From NCBI GenBank assembly GCA_942492735.1, contig OW818648.1:2046001-2110000 (forward strand): a stretch of 64,000 nucleotides of DNA, in the 5' to 3' direction. Shown here piece by piece: positions 17,378-26,939 of the stretch. This DNA is from Sporobacter sp942492735 (GTDB taxonomy: Bacteria > Bacillota > Clostridia > Oscillospirales > Oscillospiraceae). The position numbers were made by a program, and so were the translations under genes. Positions within the stretch are counted from its first letter, which is position 1. Each line of letters opens with the position of its first letter. Below the pieces are notes generated by a model that was given only the letters and a program-made list of their open reading frames with translations, did no database searches and was not told the origin of the DNA.

Positions 17378-18538
17378 ATGATAAACGAGAAAGCAATAAA
17401 TAAGACAGGACTTCATATTGCTATGATCGGTCATAAGAGGATTCCTTCCAGAGAAGGGGGAATAGAAATTGTTGTGGAAGAGCTTGCAACGAGAATGGTT
17501 GAGCTCGGCAATTATGTGACAGCGTATAATAGGCGAGGTCATCACATAAGCGGCAAAAAATATGATGATGAGAGTTCCTGCAATAAATTAACAATGTATA
17601 AAGGTGTGAAAATCGTCAAGGTCGTCACAATCAATATTAAAGGCTTAGCAGCTGTTACATCATCATTTTTCGGTACGGTAAGGGCATTATTTAAGCACTA
17701 TGACGTCATTCATTATCATGCCGAGGGCCCGTGCATGATGATTATCCTGCCGCACTCTTTTGGGATACATACAGTGGCCACGATACACGGCCTCGATTGG
17801 AAAAGGGGTAAGTGGGGGGGGATTGCTTCGAGAATAATAAAATTGGGCGAAAAGATTGCCGCCAAATATGCAGATGAAATTATTGTCTTAAGTAAGAATT
17901 TGCAGAAATATTTCTTGGATGAATATGGACGTCAAACGACGTATATCACAAATGGCATTAATAAGCCTGTCATAAGGTTTGCTGGCATAATAAAAAGCTC
18001 GTGGGGCCTTGAAAAGGACGGTTACATTTTGTCTCTGGGGCGAATAGTACCGGAAAAGGGTCTCCATTATCTTATAGATGCCTTTATGAATCTTCAAACG
18101 AATAAAAAACTTGTGATTGCAGGCGGCTCGTCTGATTCAAGTAGATATATTAATGAACTGAAACAGAAGGCGTCAGCGGACTCGAGAATAGTATTCACAG
18201 GTTTTGTTCAAGGACAAGAACTTGAGGAGCTTTACAGCAACGCTTACGTTTATGTATTACCGAGTGATCTGGAGGGTATGCCGATTAGTTTATTGGAGGC
18301 AATGAGTTACGGGAACTGCTGTGTTACCAGTGACATACCTGAATGCACTGAGGTTGTGGAAAACCGGGCTGTCATATTCAAACGAAGCGACACCGCAGAT
18401 TTGCAGGAGAAACTGACGATGCTTCTAAGGAATCCAAATATTGTACAGACGTACAAGAGAAATGCGACGGAATTTGTTTGCAGGAAATACAACTGGGAAG
18501 CTATCGTCGGGCAAACGATGCTGCTCTACAAAAATTAG
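17378..18538 (+). CDS. Glycosyltransferase family 4 (GT-B fold)
   Basis: A 386-residue retaining-type GT4 enzyme. The N-terminus IGHKRIPSREGGIEIVVEELA matches the glycine-rich acceptor-side start seen in DUF1972/GT4 proteins. The nucleotide-sugar half has SLGRIVPEKGL (~220), GFVQGQELEELY (~272) and SDLEGMPISLLEAMSYG (~294-310), with the EX7E-type glutamates. AAGGAGTG precedes ATG. It opens the main run of + strand glycan genes (17378-29155). The sugar specificity cannot be read from the sequence. Confidence 0.88.
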   Translation: MINEKAINKTGLHIAMIGHKRIPSREGGIEIVVEELATRMVELGNYVTAYNRRGHHISGKKYDDESSCNKLTMYKGVKIVKVVTINIKGLAAVTSSFFGTVRALFKHYDVIHYHAEGPCMMIILPHSFGIHTVATIHGLDWKRGKWGGIASRIIKLGEKIAAKYADEIIVLSKNLQKYFLDEYGRQTTYITNGINKPVIRFAGIIKSSWGLEKDGYILSLGRIVPEKGLHYLIDAFMNLQTNKKLVIAGGSSDSSRYINELKQKASADSRIVFTGFVQGQELEELYSNAYVYVLPSDLEGMPISLLEAMSYGNCCVTSDIPECTEVVENRAVIFKRSDTADLQEKLTMLLRNPNIVQTYKRNATEFVCRKYNWEAIVGQTMLLYKN

Positions 18539-18549
18539 GAGCTATGAAC

Positions 18550-19557
18550 ATGTCGAAACGAAAATTATGGGGAACAGTCATTGTCACGTACCGATGCAAC
18601 GCACGGTGCAATATGTGCAACGTTTACCAGTATCCCACTGGTATTAAAGATGAGATCACTCTTGATGAGATTAAAAAACTCCCTGAGATGGCGTTCACCA
18701 ATATCACGGGCGGCGAGCCGTTCGTCCGCAAGGATATCCCTGAAATCGTGGAGGAGCTCTATAAAAAATCCGACCGCATCGTGATCTCCACAAACGGCTT
18801 TTTTACAGACCGAATTATTGATGTATGTAAACGCTTCCCCACGGTTGGCATACGCATCAGTATCGAGGGGATGCAGGAGACCAATGACAGGATCCGCCAG
18901 ATTCCAGATGGGTTTGAACGCGGCTACAGCACGCTTAAGGCGCTCGTGGAGATGGGGCACCCGGATGTGGGTTTCGGCATGACGGTGCAGGACTTAAACT
19001 GCGAGGATCTCGTGCCGCTTTACAAACTCTCCGACCAGATGAATATGGAGTTTGCAACAGCTACTCTGCATAACTCCTTTTACTTTCACAAATACGATAA
19101 TAAAATTGACGACAGACGTCATGTGGCAGAAAATTTCGAAACGCTCATTAACGAGTTACTTAAGAGTAAAAGCCCAAAAAAATGGTTTCGGGCGTATTTC
19201 AACCACGGTCTTGTCAATTACATATATGGTCAGCCACGGTTGCTGCCTTGCGATATGAGCAAAGACGCATTTTTTATTGACCCGTTTTGTGATGTGATGC
19301 CCTGCAATGGAACGCATGAAAAAATGGTGATGGGAAATCTACGTCAGCAAAGCTGGGACGAGCTGTGGACCTCTGAACAAGCCGAGAGCGTGAGAGCGCA
19401 GATATGCCGCTGCGACCGCAATTGCTGGATGATCGGCAGTGCCAGCCCAGCCATTCACAAGTACATTTGGATACCGGCCTGGTGGATTGTAAAGCACAAG
19501 GTTTTAAGAGGCGGAAAATACAGCCTCAATGAAAACGGATTATCGGAGCTGGCTTGA
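18550..19557 (+). CDS. Radical SAM protein with SPASM-like C-terminal cysteines
   Basis: A 335-residue radical SAM enzyme. The SAM-cluster motif CNARCNMC is at ~19-26 and the GGE motif in TNITGGEPF at ~55. The C-terminal half has spaced cysteines (CDMSK, DPFCDVMPCNG, CRCDRNC), typical of auxiliary-cluster SPASM/twitch domains. The start is set at ATG 18550 because AGGAG lies 8 bases upstream, whereas ATG 18544 is only 2 bases from it. It sits 11 bases after one glycosyltransferase and abuts another, so it belongs to the glycan operon. Such proteins in glycan loci are mostly uncharacterised; it may modify a sugar or a small peptide. Confidence 0.85.
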   Translation: MSKRKLWGTVIVTYRCNARCNMCNVYQYPTGIKDEITLDEIKKLPEMAFTNITGGEPFVRKDIPEIVEELYKKSDRIVISTNGFFTDRIIDVCKRFPTVGIRISIEGMQETNDRIRQIPDGFERGYSTLKALVEMGHPDVGFGMTVQDLNCEDLVPLYKLSDQMNMEFATATLHNSFYFHKYDNKIDDRRHVAENFETLINELLKSKSPKKWFRAYFNHGLVNYIYGQPRLLPCDMSKDAFFIDPFCDVMPCNGTHEKMVMGNLRQQSWDELWTSEQAESVRAQICRCDRNCWMIGSASPAIHKYIWIPAWWIVKHKVLRGGKYSLNENGLSELA

Positions 19558-20775
19558 ATGAGGATTCTGATGGTTAATAAGTTTCTCCATCCGAATGGCG
19601 GTTCAGAAACCTATATGTTTAAGCTCGGCGGTTATCTCCAGAGCCAAGGTCATGAGGTCGAATATTTTGGAATGGATCACGAGGACCGTATCGTCGGCAA
19701 CAGCGCCGGGTGCTATGTCGGAGAGATGAATTATCATACGAACTCCTTGAAAAATCTGCTGTCACCCTTTAAGACAATCTATTCCTGGGAAGCAAGAAGA
19801 AAAATCAACGTCGTATTGAACCAGTTTCAGCCGGATATCGTGCATTTGAATAACATCAATTTCCAGCTGACACCGTCGATTTTTTATGAAATTAAGAAAC
19901 ACGGAATACCGATGGTGCAGACTATACACGATCCTCAAATCGGGTGTCCGTGTCATCGCATGTTCATTGACCATACACAGCAGGTTTGCGCTAGGTGCCT
20001 GGACGGTAAATATCGCCATTGCATAGAAAACCGCTGCGTGTCCGGTTCGCTCTTCAAAAGCATAATTGCGGCGATCGAATCCCGCTATTATCACAACCGG
20101 AATACATATGCGCTTGTTGATAAATTCATTTGCCCCAGCGCCTTCATGGCTGGTATTCTGCGGCAAAGCAATGTTGGCGATGCGCGGCTCGCGATCCTCC
20201 GCAATTTCCCGACGTTGGATACATATCTCGCGGAAACCTCTCAAGAACGGAATTATGTGCTGTATTTTGGACGCTATTCAGTGGAAAAAGGAATAAGGAC
20301 GCTGGTGAAGGCATGTCAAAAACTTCAGGATATCCCGTTTGTCTTCGCCGGGGTTGGACCATTGAGTAATGAACTGAGCAGTATATCTAATATTACGAAC
20401 ATCGGGTTTCAAACAGGCAATTCGTTAAGAAGCGTCATTGCCGGTGCTGCCTTTTCTGTTTACCCCTCTATTTGGTATGAAAACTGCCCCTTATCCGTTT
20501 TGGAATCACAGATGCTTGGTACCCCTGTTGTTGGGGCAAATATCGGCGGTATACCGGAGCTTATTATCCCCGGAGTAACGGGGGAGCTTTTTGAAAGCGG
20601 CAATTCAGATGATCTGACCGAAAAAATATCAGCTTTATATAAAGACGGGAATCGATTAAGAAGTATGCAGGAGAGATGTACGACAGAAAATGCTTTTGGA
20701 ATAGGACAATATTATTCTCGTCTGATGGATATATATGAAGGCGTGCAAGCTGCGCGCGAATATCAAAGAAATTAA
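19558..20775 (+). CDS. Glycosyltransferase family 4
   Basis: A 405-residue GT4 enzyme. It begins MRILMVNKFLHPNGGSETYMF, the usual glycine-rich first loop of GT-B transferases, and has YFGRYSVEKGIRTLVKA (~235-250), then SIWYENCPLSVLESQMLGTPV (~307-327) with the catalytic-region glutamates. A cysteine-rich insert (CPCHRMF ... CARCLDGKYRHC, ~124-158) resembles the zinc-binding inserts seen in some GT4 subfamilies. Its ATG directly follows the stop of the radical SAM gene. Confidence 0.88.
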   Translation: MRILMVNKFLHPNGGSETYMFKLGGYLQSQGHEVEYFGMDHEDRIVGNSAGCYVGEMNYHTNSLKNLLSPFKTIYSWEARRKINVVLNQFQPDIVHLNNINFQLTPSIFYEIKKHGIPMVQTIHDPQIGCPCHRMFIDHTQQVCARCLDGKYRHCIENRCVSGSLFKSIIAAIESRYYHNRNTYALVDKFICPSAFMAGILRQSNVGDARLAILRNFPTLDTYLAETSQERNYVLYFGRYSVEKGIRTLVKACQKLQDIPFVFAGVGPLSNELSSISNITNIGFQTGNSLRSVIAGAAFSVYPSIWYENCPLSVLESQMLGTPVVGANIGGIPELIIPGVTGELFESGNSDDLTEKISALYKDGNRLRSMQERCTTENAFGIGQYYSRLMDIYEGVQAAREYQRN

Positions 20776-20814
20776 TGAAATATTATGGCGTAATTGCCAG
20801 GCGGTAGTAGATAT

Positions 20815-21528
20815 ATGAGAGGATTTATTTCGAGGGTTATCAGCAAAATAAAAGGCGAACGGTATGTAATTGATCCGGCAATTTCTGTTGGCCAGCTTAT
20901 GAGCGTCTTATGGGAGCGTGGCTGGATGTTGTTCCGTGGGTTCTTTTATCGAATCGGTTTCGGTAGCGTTAAAGGTAAGATTTTTATTGGCAAGCATGTA
21001 AAGATTTCAGCTAAAAAGAAGCTCCGTTGCGGATGCGGCCTAACAATAGGCGACGACTGCTACATCAATGCGTTGTGCCGGGATGGTGTAACTATCGGCG
21101 ACAATTTTTCTCTCGGAAGAAATAGCATAATCGAGTGCACAGGTGTGCTTCGGGAGCTGGGAGAGAGCTTGTTTATAGGTGATCACGTCGGCATAGCTGC
21201 CAATGCTTTCATCGCTGTCCGCGGCCCCGTTAAGATCGGCTCAAACACAATTTTTGGCCCGGGTGTCGCCATTTATGCAGAAAATCATATTTTTAAGGAT
21301 ATGAATACACCCATCCGTTTGCAAGGCGCAATACGAAAGGGCGTGACAATTGGTGAAGACTGTTGGATCGGTTCAAATGCAATAATTTTGGATGGGGTCA
21401 TTATAGGTAGAGGCGCTGTTGTGGCAGCCAGTGCGGTGATAACAAAGGATGTTTTACCATATTCAATTGTTGGTGGTGTTCCGGCGAAGGTTATTGAGAT
21501 GAAACGAGGTCAGGCGTGTGAAAATTAA
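20815..21528 (+). CDS. Acyltransferase with left-handed beta-helix (hexapeptide repeats)
   Basis: A 237-residue O-acetyltransferase-like protein. Isoleucine-rich hexapeptide turns (IGDDCYINA, IGDNFSLGR, IGSNTIFGPGV, IGEDCWIGSNAIILDGV, IGRGAVVAASAVITKDV) fill residues ~70-225. The C-terminus VGGVPAKVI is the classic end of the xenobiotic/galactoside acetyltransferase group. It likely O-acetylates the glycan repeat unit from acetyl-CoA. The start is ATG 20815; an upstream TTG at 20794 is in frame but unsupported. Overlaps the next gene by 11 bases. Confidence 0.82.
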   Translation: MRGFISRVISKIKGERYVIDPAISVGQLMSVLWERGWMLFRGFFYRIGFGSVKGKIFIGKHVKISAKKKLRCGCGLTIGDDCYINALCRDGVTIGDNFSLGRNSIIECTGVLRELGESLFIGDHVGIAANAFIAVRGPVKIGSNTIFGPGVAIYAENHIFKDMNTPIRLQGAIRKGVTIGEDCWIGSNAIILDGVIIGRGAVVAASAVITKDVLPYSIVGGVPAKVIEMKRGQACEN

Positions 21529-21967
21529 TGAAGTGGTAACATCATTGGTTAAACTCTATAAATACCCTGTTATTCGGAAGATCGCAAGGGCTTGTGTTTT
21601 GATGTGCGGCGCAGATATTACCTCGGATGTTAAAATTGGGAAAAATGTAAAATTTCCCCATAACTCAATCGGAACAGTTATTGGTCATGGCGCAATGATC
21701 GAAGATAATGTTGTGATCTTTCATGGTGTGACATTAGGATATGCGAATTCAAGCGCTTGTCCGATTCCGGATTCGTTTAGGGGTTGTTTCCTTATCAAAA
21801 AAGGTGCGATAATCTGCGCCGGCGCTAAGATCTTGAGCAAGGGTGACCGTTTGGTTGTGGGTGAGAATACGGTTGTTACCGCAAATTCCGTTCTCACAAC
21901 AAGCACTGGAGATAATGAAATTTGGGCGGGTATCCCAGCCAGAAAAGTCGGGGAAAGGAAATACTGA
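21518..21967 (+). CDS. Serine acetyltransferase-like hexapeptide acyltransferase
   Basis: A 149-residue hexapeptide protein of the serine O-acetyltransferase (CysE-like) type found in capsule loci. It shows KIGKNVKFPHN, IGHGAMIEDNVVIFHGVTLG, IKKGAIICAGAKIL, VGENTVVTANSVL and the closing AGIPARKVG. The N-terminal helical domain of true CysE is mostly missing, which points to a sugar O-acetyltransferase rather than cysteine synthesis. GTG start with GAGGT 7 bases upstream, inside the end of the preceding gene. Confidence 0.8.
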   Translation: MKINEVVTSLVKLYKYPVIRKIARACVLMCGADITSDVKIGKNVKFPHNSIGTVIGHGAMIEDNVVIFHGVTLGYANSSACPIPDSFRGCFLIKKGAIICAGAKILSKGDRLVVGENTVVTANSVLTTSTGDNEIWAGIPARKVGERKY

Positions 21968-22995
21968 TGAAAATTAGTGTTATCGTTCCTGTTTATAAGG
22001 TTGAACCATTTCTAGACCGGTGTTTGAACTCAATAGTCAATCAAACGTATAGTAATTTGGAAATTATCTTGGTTGATGATGGATCGCCCGACAATTGCCC
22101 GCAAATGTGCGAGGATTGGGCTAAAAAAGATCATCGGATCAAGATTATACATAAACAAAATGAGGGGTTAGGCCTAGCGCGAAACAGCGGATTGGCAGCA
22201 TCGACAGGGGAGTACGTATCCTTTGTAGATTCTGATGATTATTTAGATACGCATACTTATGAAGTCGTGTTATCAAAAATAAACGATGAGTATCCTGACG
22301 CGTGTTATTTCTCGCATTATAGATTAAGGAGTGACGGATCGCTGCTGGTCATTAAAAACGCCTATCCTGAGAAAGCTGAAATATCTGAGATTAAAACGCA
22401 GCTCTTACCTTTAAGCTTTGGACAATCTTTAAGAAAACCTTTTGACACATATACAATTGGCTCATCATGCATGGGCGTATATAGAAGGGAATTTTTAACT
22501 TCTCACAATATTTCTTTCAAATCCGAAAGACAATATTTATGCGAAGATTTTATTTATTCGATTGAAGTATGTCTAAGTGCACGGAAGGTCACATTTATTA
22601 ATAGGCCTTTTTATTATTATTGCGAAAACCAGAATTCATTAACACTGAGCTACAGAAAAGACAGGCTTGAGCGAGCTGAAATTCTATATAAGTATATGGT
22701 ATCAATCATTAAGACATACAATCTAGATGATGAAACTACAATTAGAGCTAAAGATTGCTATCTCATAAATATGATTGTTTGCCTTAAGCAGGAATTGACA
22801 AATAAAAAAAGCAGCTTTCATTCTAAAATACAAAATATCAGGAATATATGTCAGTCGGAGATCACAGCACAAATAACAATGCTTTATCCGATATGGCAAT
22901 TGCCATTAAAAAAAATGTTGCTTGTACTCGCTTTGAAATTCAAAATGAGTTATTTGCTTTTTTTTATAACAAATATGAGACTAATGAAAAATTGA
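21967..22995 (+). CDS. Glycosyltransferase family 2 (GT-A fold)
   Basis: A 342-residue inverting-type GT2 enzyme. The N-terminal nucleotide-sugar domain is clear: ISVIVPVYKVEPFLDRCLNS, EIILVDDGSPDNCP (~35-48), EGLGLARNSGL and the DXD-like FVDSDDYLD (~86-94). The C-terminal third is AT-rich and lysine-rich. Its ATG overlaps the previous stop by one base. Translation upstream of 21967 would run through the preceding acyltransferase gene and is rejected. Confidence 0.88.
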   Translation: MKISVIVPVYKVEPFLDRCLNSIVNQTYSNLEIILVDDGSPDNCPQMCEDWAKKDHRIKIIHKQNEGLGLARNSGLAASTGEYVSFVDSDDYLDTHTYEVVLSKINDEYPDACYFSHYRLRSDGSLLVIKNAYPEKAEISEIKTQLLPLSFGQSLRKPFDTYTIGSSCMGVYRREFLTSHNISFKSERQYLCEDFIYSIEVCLSARKVTFINRPFYYYCENQNSLTLSYRKDRLERAEILYKYMVSIIKTYNLDDETTIRAKDCYLINMIVCLKQELTNKKSSFHSKIQNIRNICQSEITAQITMLYPIWQLPLKKMLLVLALKFKMSYLLFFITNMRLMKN

Positions 22996-23014
22996 AAAAA
23001 ATGAAGGTGAACTT

Positions 23015-24364
23015 GTGCTTGTTGAAGAAATTAGTATTTCGAAAGATCGTCTGCCTCGGAGACTTATCATCTTTCAAGTGGTTTTTATTCTTTGTTTTCT
23101 GTTCCTGATAGATATTTTACACTTTCCATCATCGATCAGCTATCTAACCGACATTATTTGGATCATGTTATTCATCTTGATAATTATTAACCGACAAAAG
23201 ATAGCTTTCCTGAAATTTTATCGAAATTGGATATTGCTTTTTTTCGCTTACACAATGATGATGCTGATTATCAATCAGCAATCTTTACTGCTTTATTTAT
23301 GGGGACTGCGCAACAATTTCAGATTTTATGTCTTTTTTTTAGCCTGCGTCCTTTTCTTGAAGAGTAAAGATATTAATAGCATCTTAAAAATAATGATTTT
23401 TTTTTATTACATCAATTTCTTTCTGTGCCTATATCAATACTATGCTTTAGATAAACATGGCGATGCATTGGGTGGCATATTCGGGGTCCAGCAAGGATGC
23501 AACTCCTATTTGAATCTTTTCCTTGTCATTATATGTACTTACCAAACCTTAAATTATATCTGCAAAAAAGTTAGTTTCATAAAATGTGCTTCTGTAATTG
23601 CTATTGCTTGTTATTTGGCGGCGTTATCGGAACTCAAGATATTTTTTGTTGAGATAATTGCCATTGTCATTTTAACTGTATTGTTTACAAGGTTCTCTTG
23701 GAGGAAGCTCGTATTAATCGCATCAAGTGTTCTTATACTGATATTGGCTATAAATGTGCTGTTTGTAATTTTCCCTCAATGGAGAAATTACTTTACGTTT
23801 GATTCTATTTATAGATACGCCACCGATTCAAGAGGTTATACAGGAGCGGGAGATCTCAACAGATTGACGGCAATAACTCAGATAAACAGACTCTTCTTTA
23901 ATAATAGTCTATCGCAGCAAATTTTTGGGTTTGGCTTGGGAAGCTGCGAATATTCTTCTAAATTTGAGTTTCTGACCAGTCATTTTTACAATGTCTATAA
24001 CCACCTGCATTACATATGGCTGTCAAATGCATGGACATATCTGGAGACAGGATATGTCGGGCTGCTATTTTTTAATGGGTTTTTCATATTGAGTTTTTTG
24101 ATCAGCTTCAGAGTAAAGTCTCGTTTTGATGGGGGAAATGTGATGATTAATTTGGCAAGGATAGTTGCTGTATGTTGTATCATTATGGCAATCTATAACG
24201 TATCTCTAAGAGTTGAATGCGGATATCTGGCCTATTTTATTTTATCAATACCATTAATTTTATATAAAGATAAAAATGAAACCAACGGGCTTGGGGCAAC
24301 AGATGTTGTAGAAAACGAAAGTGTCTTTTTGAGAAAGCAGCTGCCTAAATACTCAAGGGGGTAA
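23015..24364 (+). CDS. wzy: Polysaccharide polymerase (Wzy/O-antigen ligase-like membrane protein)
   Basis: A 449-residue, strongly hydrophobic protein with about ten predicted membrane segments and a larger loop in the second half (about 265-335) containing RLTAITQINRLFFNN and GFGLGSCEYSSKF, the layout of Wzy-type polymerases. It should join lipid-linked repeat units on the outer face of the membrane. GTG start with GAAGGTGA six bases upstream. Wzy proteins are recognised by topology and context rather than sequence, so the symbol is a role assignment. Confidence 0.75.
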   Translation: MLVEEISISKDRLPRRLIIFQVVFILCFLFLIDILHFPSSISYLTDIIWIMLFILIIINRQKIAFLKFYRNWILLFFAYTMMMLIINQQSLLLYLWGLRNNFRFYVFFLACVLFLKSKDINSILKIMIFFYYINFFLCLYQYYALDKHGDALGGIFGVQQGCNSYLNLFLVIICTYQTLNYICKKVSFIKCASVIAIACYLAALSELKIFFVEIIAIVILTVLFTRFSWRKLVLIASSVLILILAINVLFVIFPQWRNYFTFDSIYRYATDSRGYTGAGDLNRLTAITQINRLFFNNSLSQQIFGFGLGSCEYSSKFEFLTSHFYNVYNHLHYIWLSNAWTYLETGYVGLLFFNGFFILSFLISFRVKSRFDGGNVMINLARIVAVCCIIMAIYNVSLRVECGYLAYFILSIPLILYKDKNETNGLGATDVVENESVFLRKQLPKYSRG

Positions 24365-24368
24365 AATT

Positions 24369-25091
24369 GTGATTCCTAAAATTATCCATTATATTTGGCT
24401 CGGCGATAAACCCAAGCCGACGCTTACCAACATATGCATTCTTTCATGGCGTGAAAAGCTCCCGGATTATCAGATTATTGAGTGGAATGAGAGTAACCTG
24501 GATCTCGATAAGATTACCATGGAAAATCGGTTCTTTGCCGAATGCCGAAAAAGGCGTATGTGGGCTTTTATGGCAGATTATCTTCGATTGAAAATCCTTT
24601 ATGAGAACGGCGGCATTTATTTAGATACAGATATGTTCGTTTTGAAAAAACTAGATCCATTTTTAGACAATGACGCATTTGTCGGAAAAGATGACCCCCA
24701 GACGATCAGCTGCGGCATAATGGGATTCAGTAAAGGAAGTCACATACTGATATCCATGATAGAGTTTTATGATGAGCAGATCTGGCATATCGACATGTAT
24801 GTTAATACCAATATATTTACATACGTTTTCAAGAAAAGTGAAACTTTGCAGAATATTCAAATTTATGAGCAAGAGTATTTTTACCCTTTACCGTATGGCG
24901 AAGTCTTCGATATGAACTGCCTTACCGAAAATTCATTTACAATACATTGGTGGGCCTTATCATGGAGAAATGATGTCAAACCTTATGTGTTTCTCACGAC
25001 AAAGCATATTCAAAATCCAATTATGAAGTTTTTTACGTCAATCAAGAAAATGTTGGGGTTTTATAGAAGAAAATGGAGGATAGCTGTATGA
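24369..25091 (+). CDS. Glycosyltransferase of the GT32/DXD sugar-binding family
   Basis: A 240-residue transferase. It opens with IPKIIHYIWLGDKPKP and has the family blocks WNESNLD, MADYLRLKILYENGGIYLDTDMFVLK (DXD motif at ~82-84), CGIMGFSKGS, and HWWALSWR near the end. These are the marks of OCH1-like/capsular GT32 enzymes. The GTG start is four bases after the polymerase stop, with AAGGGGG upstream. Confidence 0.88.
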   Translation: MIPKIIHYIWLGDKPKPTLTNICILSWREKLPDYQIIEWNESNLDLDKITMENRFFAECRKRRMWAFMADYLRLKILYENGGIYLDTDMFVLKKLDPFLDNDAFVGKDDPQTISCGIMGFSKGSHILISMIEFYDEQIWHIDMYVNTNIFTYVFKKSETLQNIQIYEQEYFYPLPYGEVFDMNCLTENSFTIHWWALSWRNDVKPYVFLTTKHIQNPIMKFFTSIKKMLGFYRRKWRIAV

Positions 25092-25774
25092 ATAGTGCAT
25101 ATGGAAGTAATGCTGTTCCCATGATGTTTCAGCTTCATCTTACTGTTAATTTTTTATTAGGTTTTGTGTACTATTTATTGCCGGATATATTTTCCTATAA
25201 AAGGCTTGTTAAACAGCACTATAAACAAATAATGGTACTTGCCCATCCCGATGATGAGACCTTGTTTTTCAGTCACGTTTTGCTGTCAGAAAAAAGAGAT
25301 GTGGTGGTTTTTTGCCTGACAAATGGGTATGATTTCACCCGGCGAAAAGAGTTCTATAAGGCAATGAGGTATTACGACGTGCAGGGCTATATGCTGAAGA
25401 TTCCGGATCGAACGGTCTTCTCCTTTCTGTTCAATAATAAGAATGTCAAGAAAATTATCAGAAATATCAAAAGAGATTTTCCGTCGTGCGATACGGTTTA
25501 CACCCACAATCAGGAGGGTGAGTATGGACATCGGCATCACGTAATCGTCAGTCGGAGTGTGGCCGATGAATTCAGCGATAAGGTTATTGTTGTGCCTATA
25601 TCTTGTTCGGCTATAGGAGACGATGCTTTTTTACTGTCGGGTAATGTAATGGCCCATAAACAATTTGTATTCAATAATTGCTATGCCTCTCAGGCCAAAG
25701 ATGTTAAACAAAATCTTCCCGAATGGTTTTTTCATGAACAAACAGTTTGCTTCATTACAAAAATGGTTAAATAG
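25088..25774 (+). CDS. PIG-L/LmbE family deacetylase
   Basis: A 228-residue protein with the zinc-site motif AHPDDE (~52-57) and a later HRHHV (~145-149), the signature of PIG-L/LmbE de-N-acetylases that remove acetyl from GlcNAc-containing lipids or sugars. An N-terminal hydrophobic segment (~15-33) may anchor it to the membrane. The start is ATG 25088, with GGAGGA 8 bases upstream and an ATGA overlap with the previous gene. It probably trims an acetamido sugar of the repeat unit. Confidence 0.83.
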   Translation: MNSAYGSNAVPMMFQLHLTVNFLLGFVYYLLPDIFSYKRLVKQHYKQIMVLAHPDDETLFFSHVLLSEKRDVVVFCLTNGYDFTRRKEFYKAMRYYDVQGYMLKIPDRTVFSFLFNNKNVKKIIRNIKRDFPSCDTVYTHNQEGEYGHRHHVIVSRSVADEFSDKVIVVPISCSAIGDDAFLLSGNVMAHKQFVFNNCYASQAKDVKQNLPEWFFHEQTVCFITKMVK

Positions 25775-25799
25775 TGAATGAGAAGAGGTTCGGAATATA

Positions 25800-26939
25800 A
25801 TGAAATGCGGCATTGTGACGATCACGAGTCCTGATTTGAATTATGGAAATGTGCTGCAAAATCTTGCCTTGCAGCAGGTTATAAAAAGATTCGGATATGA
25901 GTCGGAGACCATTCAATATAACGAGGAATTTTCGACGACGGATAGGCCTCAGATAATGAAAACACTCAGGCAATGGCAGAGCGTCGGCGCATGGAGATAT
26001 GAAATAGGCAGAATCATCAGGAAATACGTATACAAACATAAACATCCGGATCTGGAAAAAAAGCGTTATGAACGCTTTCGGACCTTTTCGCACAAGCATA
26101 TCAATAAGAGTGAAGAGGATTACAGCATGTCGAGCGATCTGACCAGCCTTAATTTAAAATACGACGTTTTTATCGCCGGCAGCGACCAGATATGGAATCC
26201 TTATTATGAAGGAACAGATCCCTTTTATTTTCTCGATTTTACTTACAAATCTAAAAGAATTGCTTATGCATCCAGCTTCGGTGTCTCGAATATTCCGCCT
26301 GAACAGCATGAATACTATCGTTATCATTTGAATAGCATTGATGCAATTTCAGTAAGAGAAGAACGCGGACGAGAAATCATTGAAAACCTTACGGGCAGAA
26401 GTGTGCAGGTAGTACCGGATCCGACAATGCTGCTCACTAAAGAAGAATGGCTTTCATTTGCAAATAAAACGGAGTGCCGACCAGAAAAGGGATATATTCT
26501 GGCCTATTTTCTTGGGAAAATCATATACCCTATTCATAAAAGTATTGCAAAATATGCCCAAGGACTCAATATACCGGTATTGACGTTAAACAATCCCTGC
26601 GATACCGAGCTCTACGCGGCCGGTCCTGCAGAATTTCTTGACTTGGTTGCTCATGCCGATATTATTCTCACGGATTCATTTCATGGCTGCGTATTTTCAC
26701 TCATATTCAATAGACCGTTTGTTGTATTTGATCGGGTTGGCTTGGAAAAACAGCAGACAATGAATTCAAGAATCGATACGCTGGCAAGAGATTTTAATAT
26801 TCTACATTCAAGAGAAATCAAGAAATTTGAAGATGTCTTTGCAATGGATTTCATTATGGTTAACACAATCATTCAAAAAAAAAGGGGAGAAGCATTCAAT
26901 TACTTAACAAAATCATTTGGACGGTATCAGGCAGTATGA
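25800..26939 (+). CDS. Polysaccharide pyruvyl transferase family protein
   Basis: A 379-residue member of the CsaB/WcaK/GumL-type family, which adds pyruvate ketals (from phosphoenolpyruvate) or acts as an uncharacterised glycan-modifying enzyme. Family blocks are TSPDLNYGNVLQNLALQQ, AGSDQIWNP (~124-132), IAYASSFGV, ISVREERGREI and TDSFHGCVFSLIF (~290-302). Its end overlaps the flippase gene by four bases. Two more members sit in the second glycan locus. Confidence 0.87.
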   Translation: MKCGIVTITSPDLNYGNVLQNLALQQVIKRFGYESETIQYNEEFSTTDRPQIMKTLRQWQSVGAWRYEIGRIIRKYVYKHKHPDLEKKRYERFRTFSHKHINKSEEDYSMSSDLTSLNLKYDVFIAGSDQIWNPYYEGTDPFYFLDFTYKSKRIAYASSFGVSNIPPEQHEYYRYHLNSIDAISVREERGREIIENLTGRSVQVVPDPTMLLTKEEWLSFANKTECRPEKGYILAYFLGKIIYPIHKSIAKYAQGLNIPVLTLNNPCDTELYAAGPAEFLDLVAHADIILTDSFHGCVFSLIFNRPFVVFDRVGLEKQQTMNSRIDTLARDFNILHSREIKKFEDVFAMDFIMVNTIIQKKRGEAFNYLTKSFGRYQAV

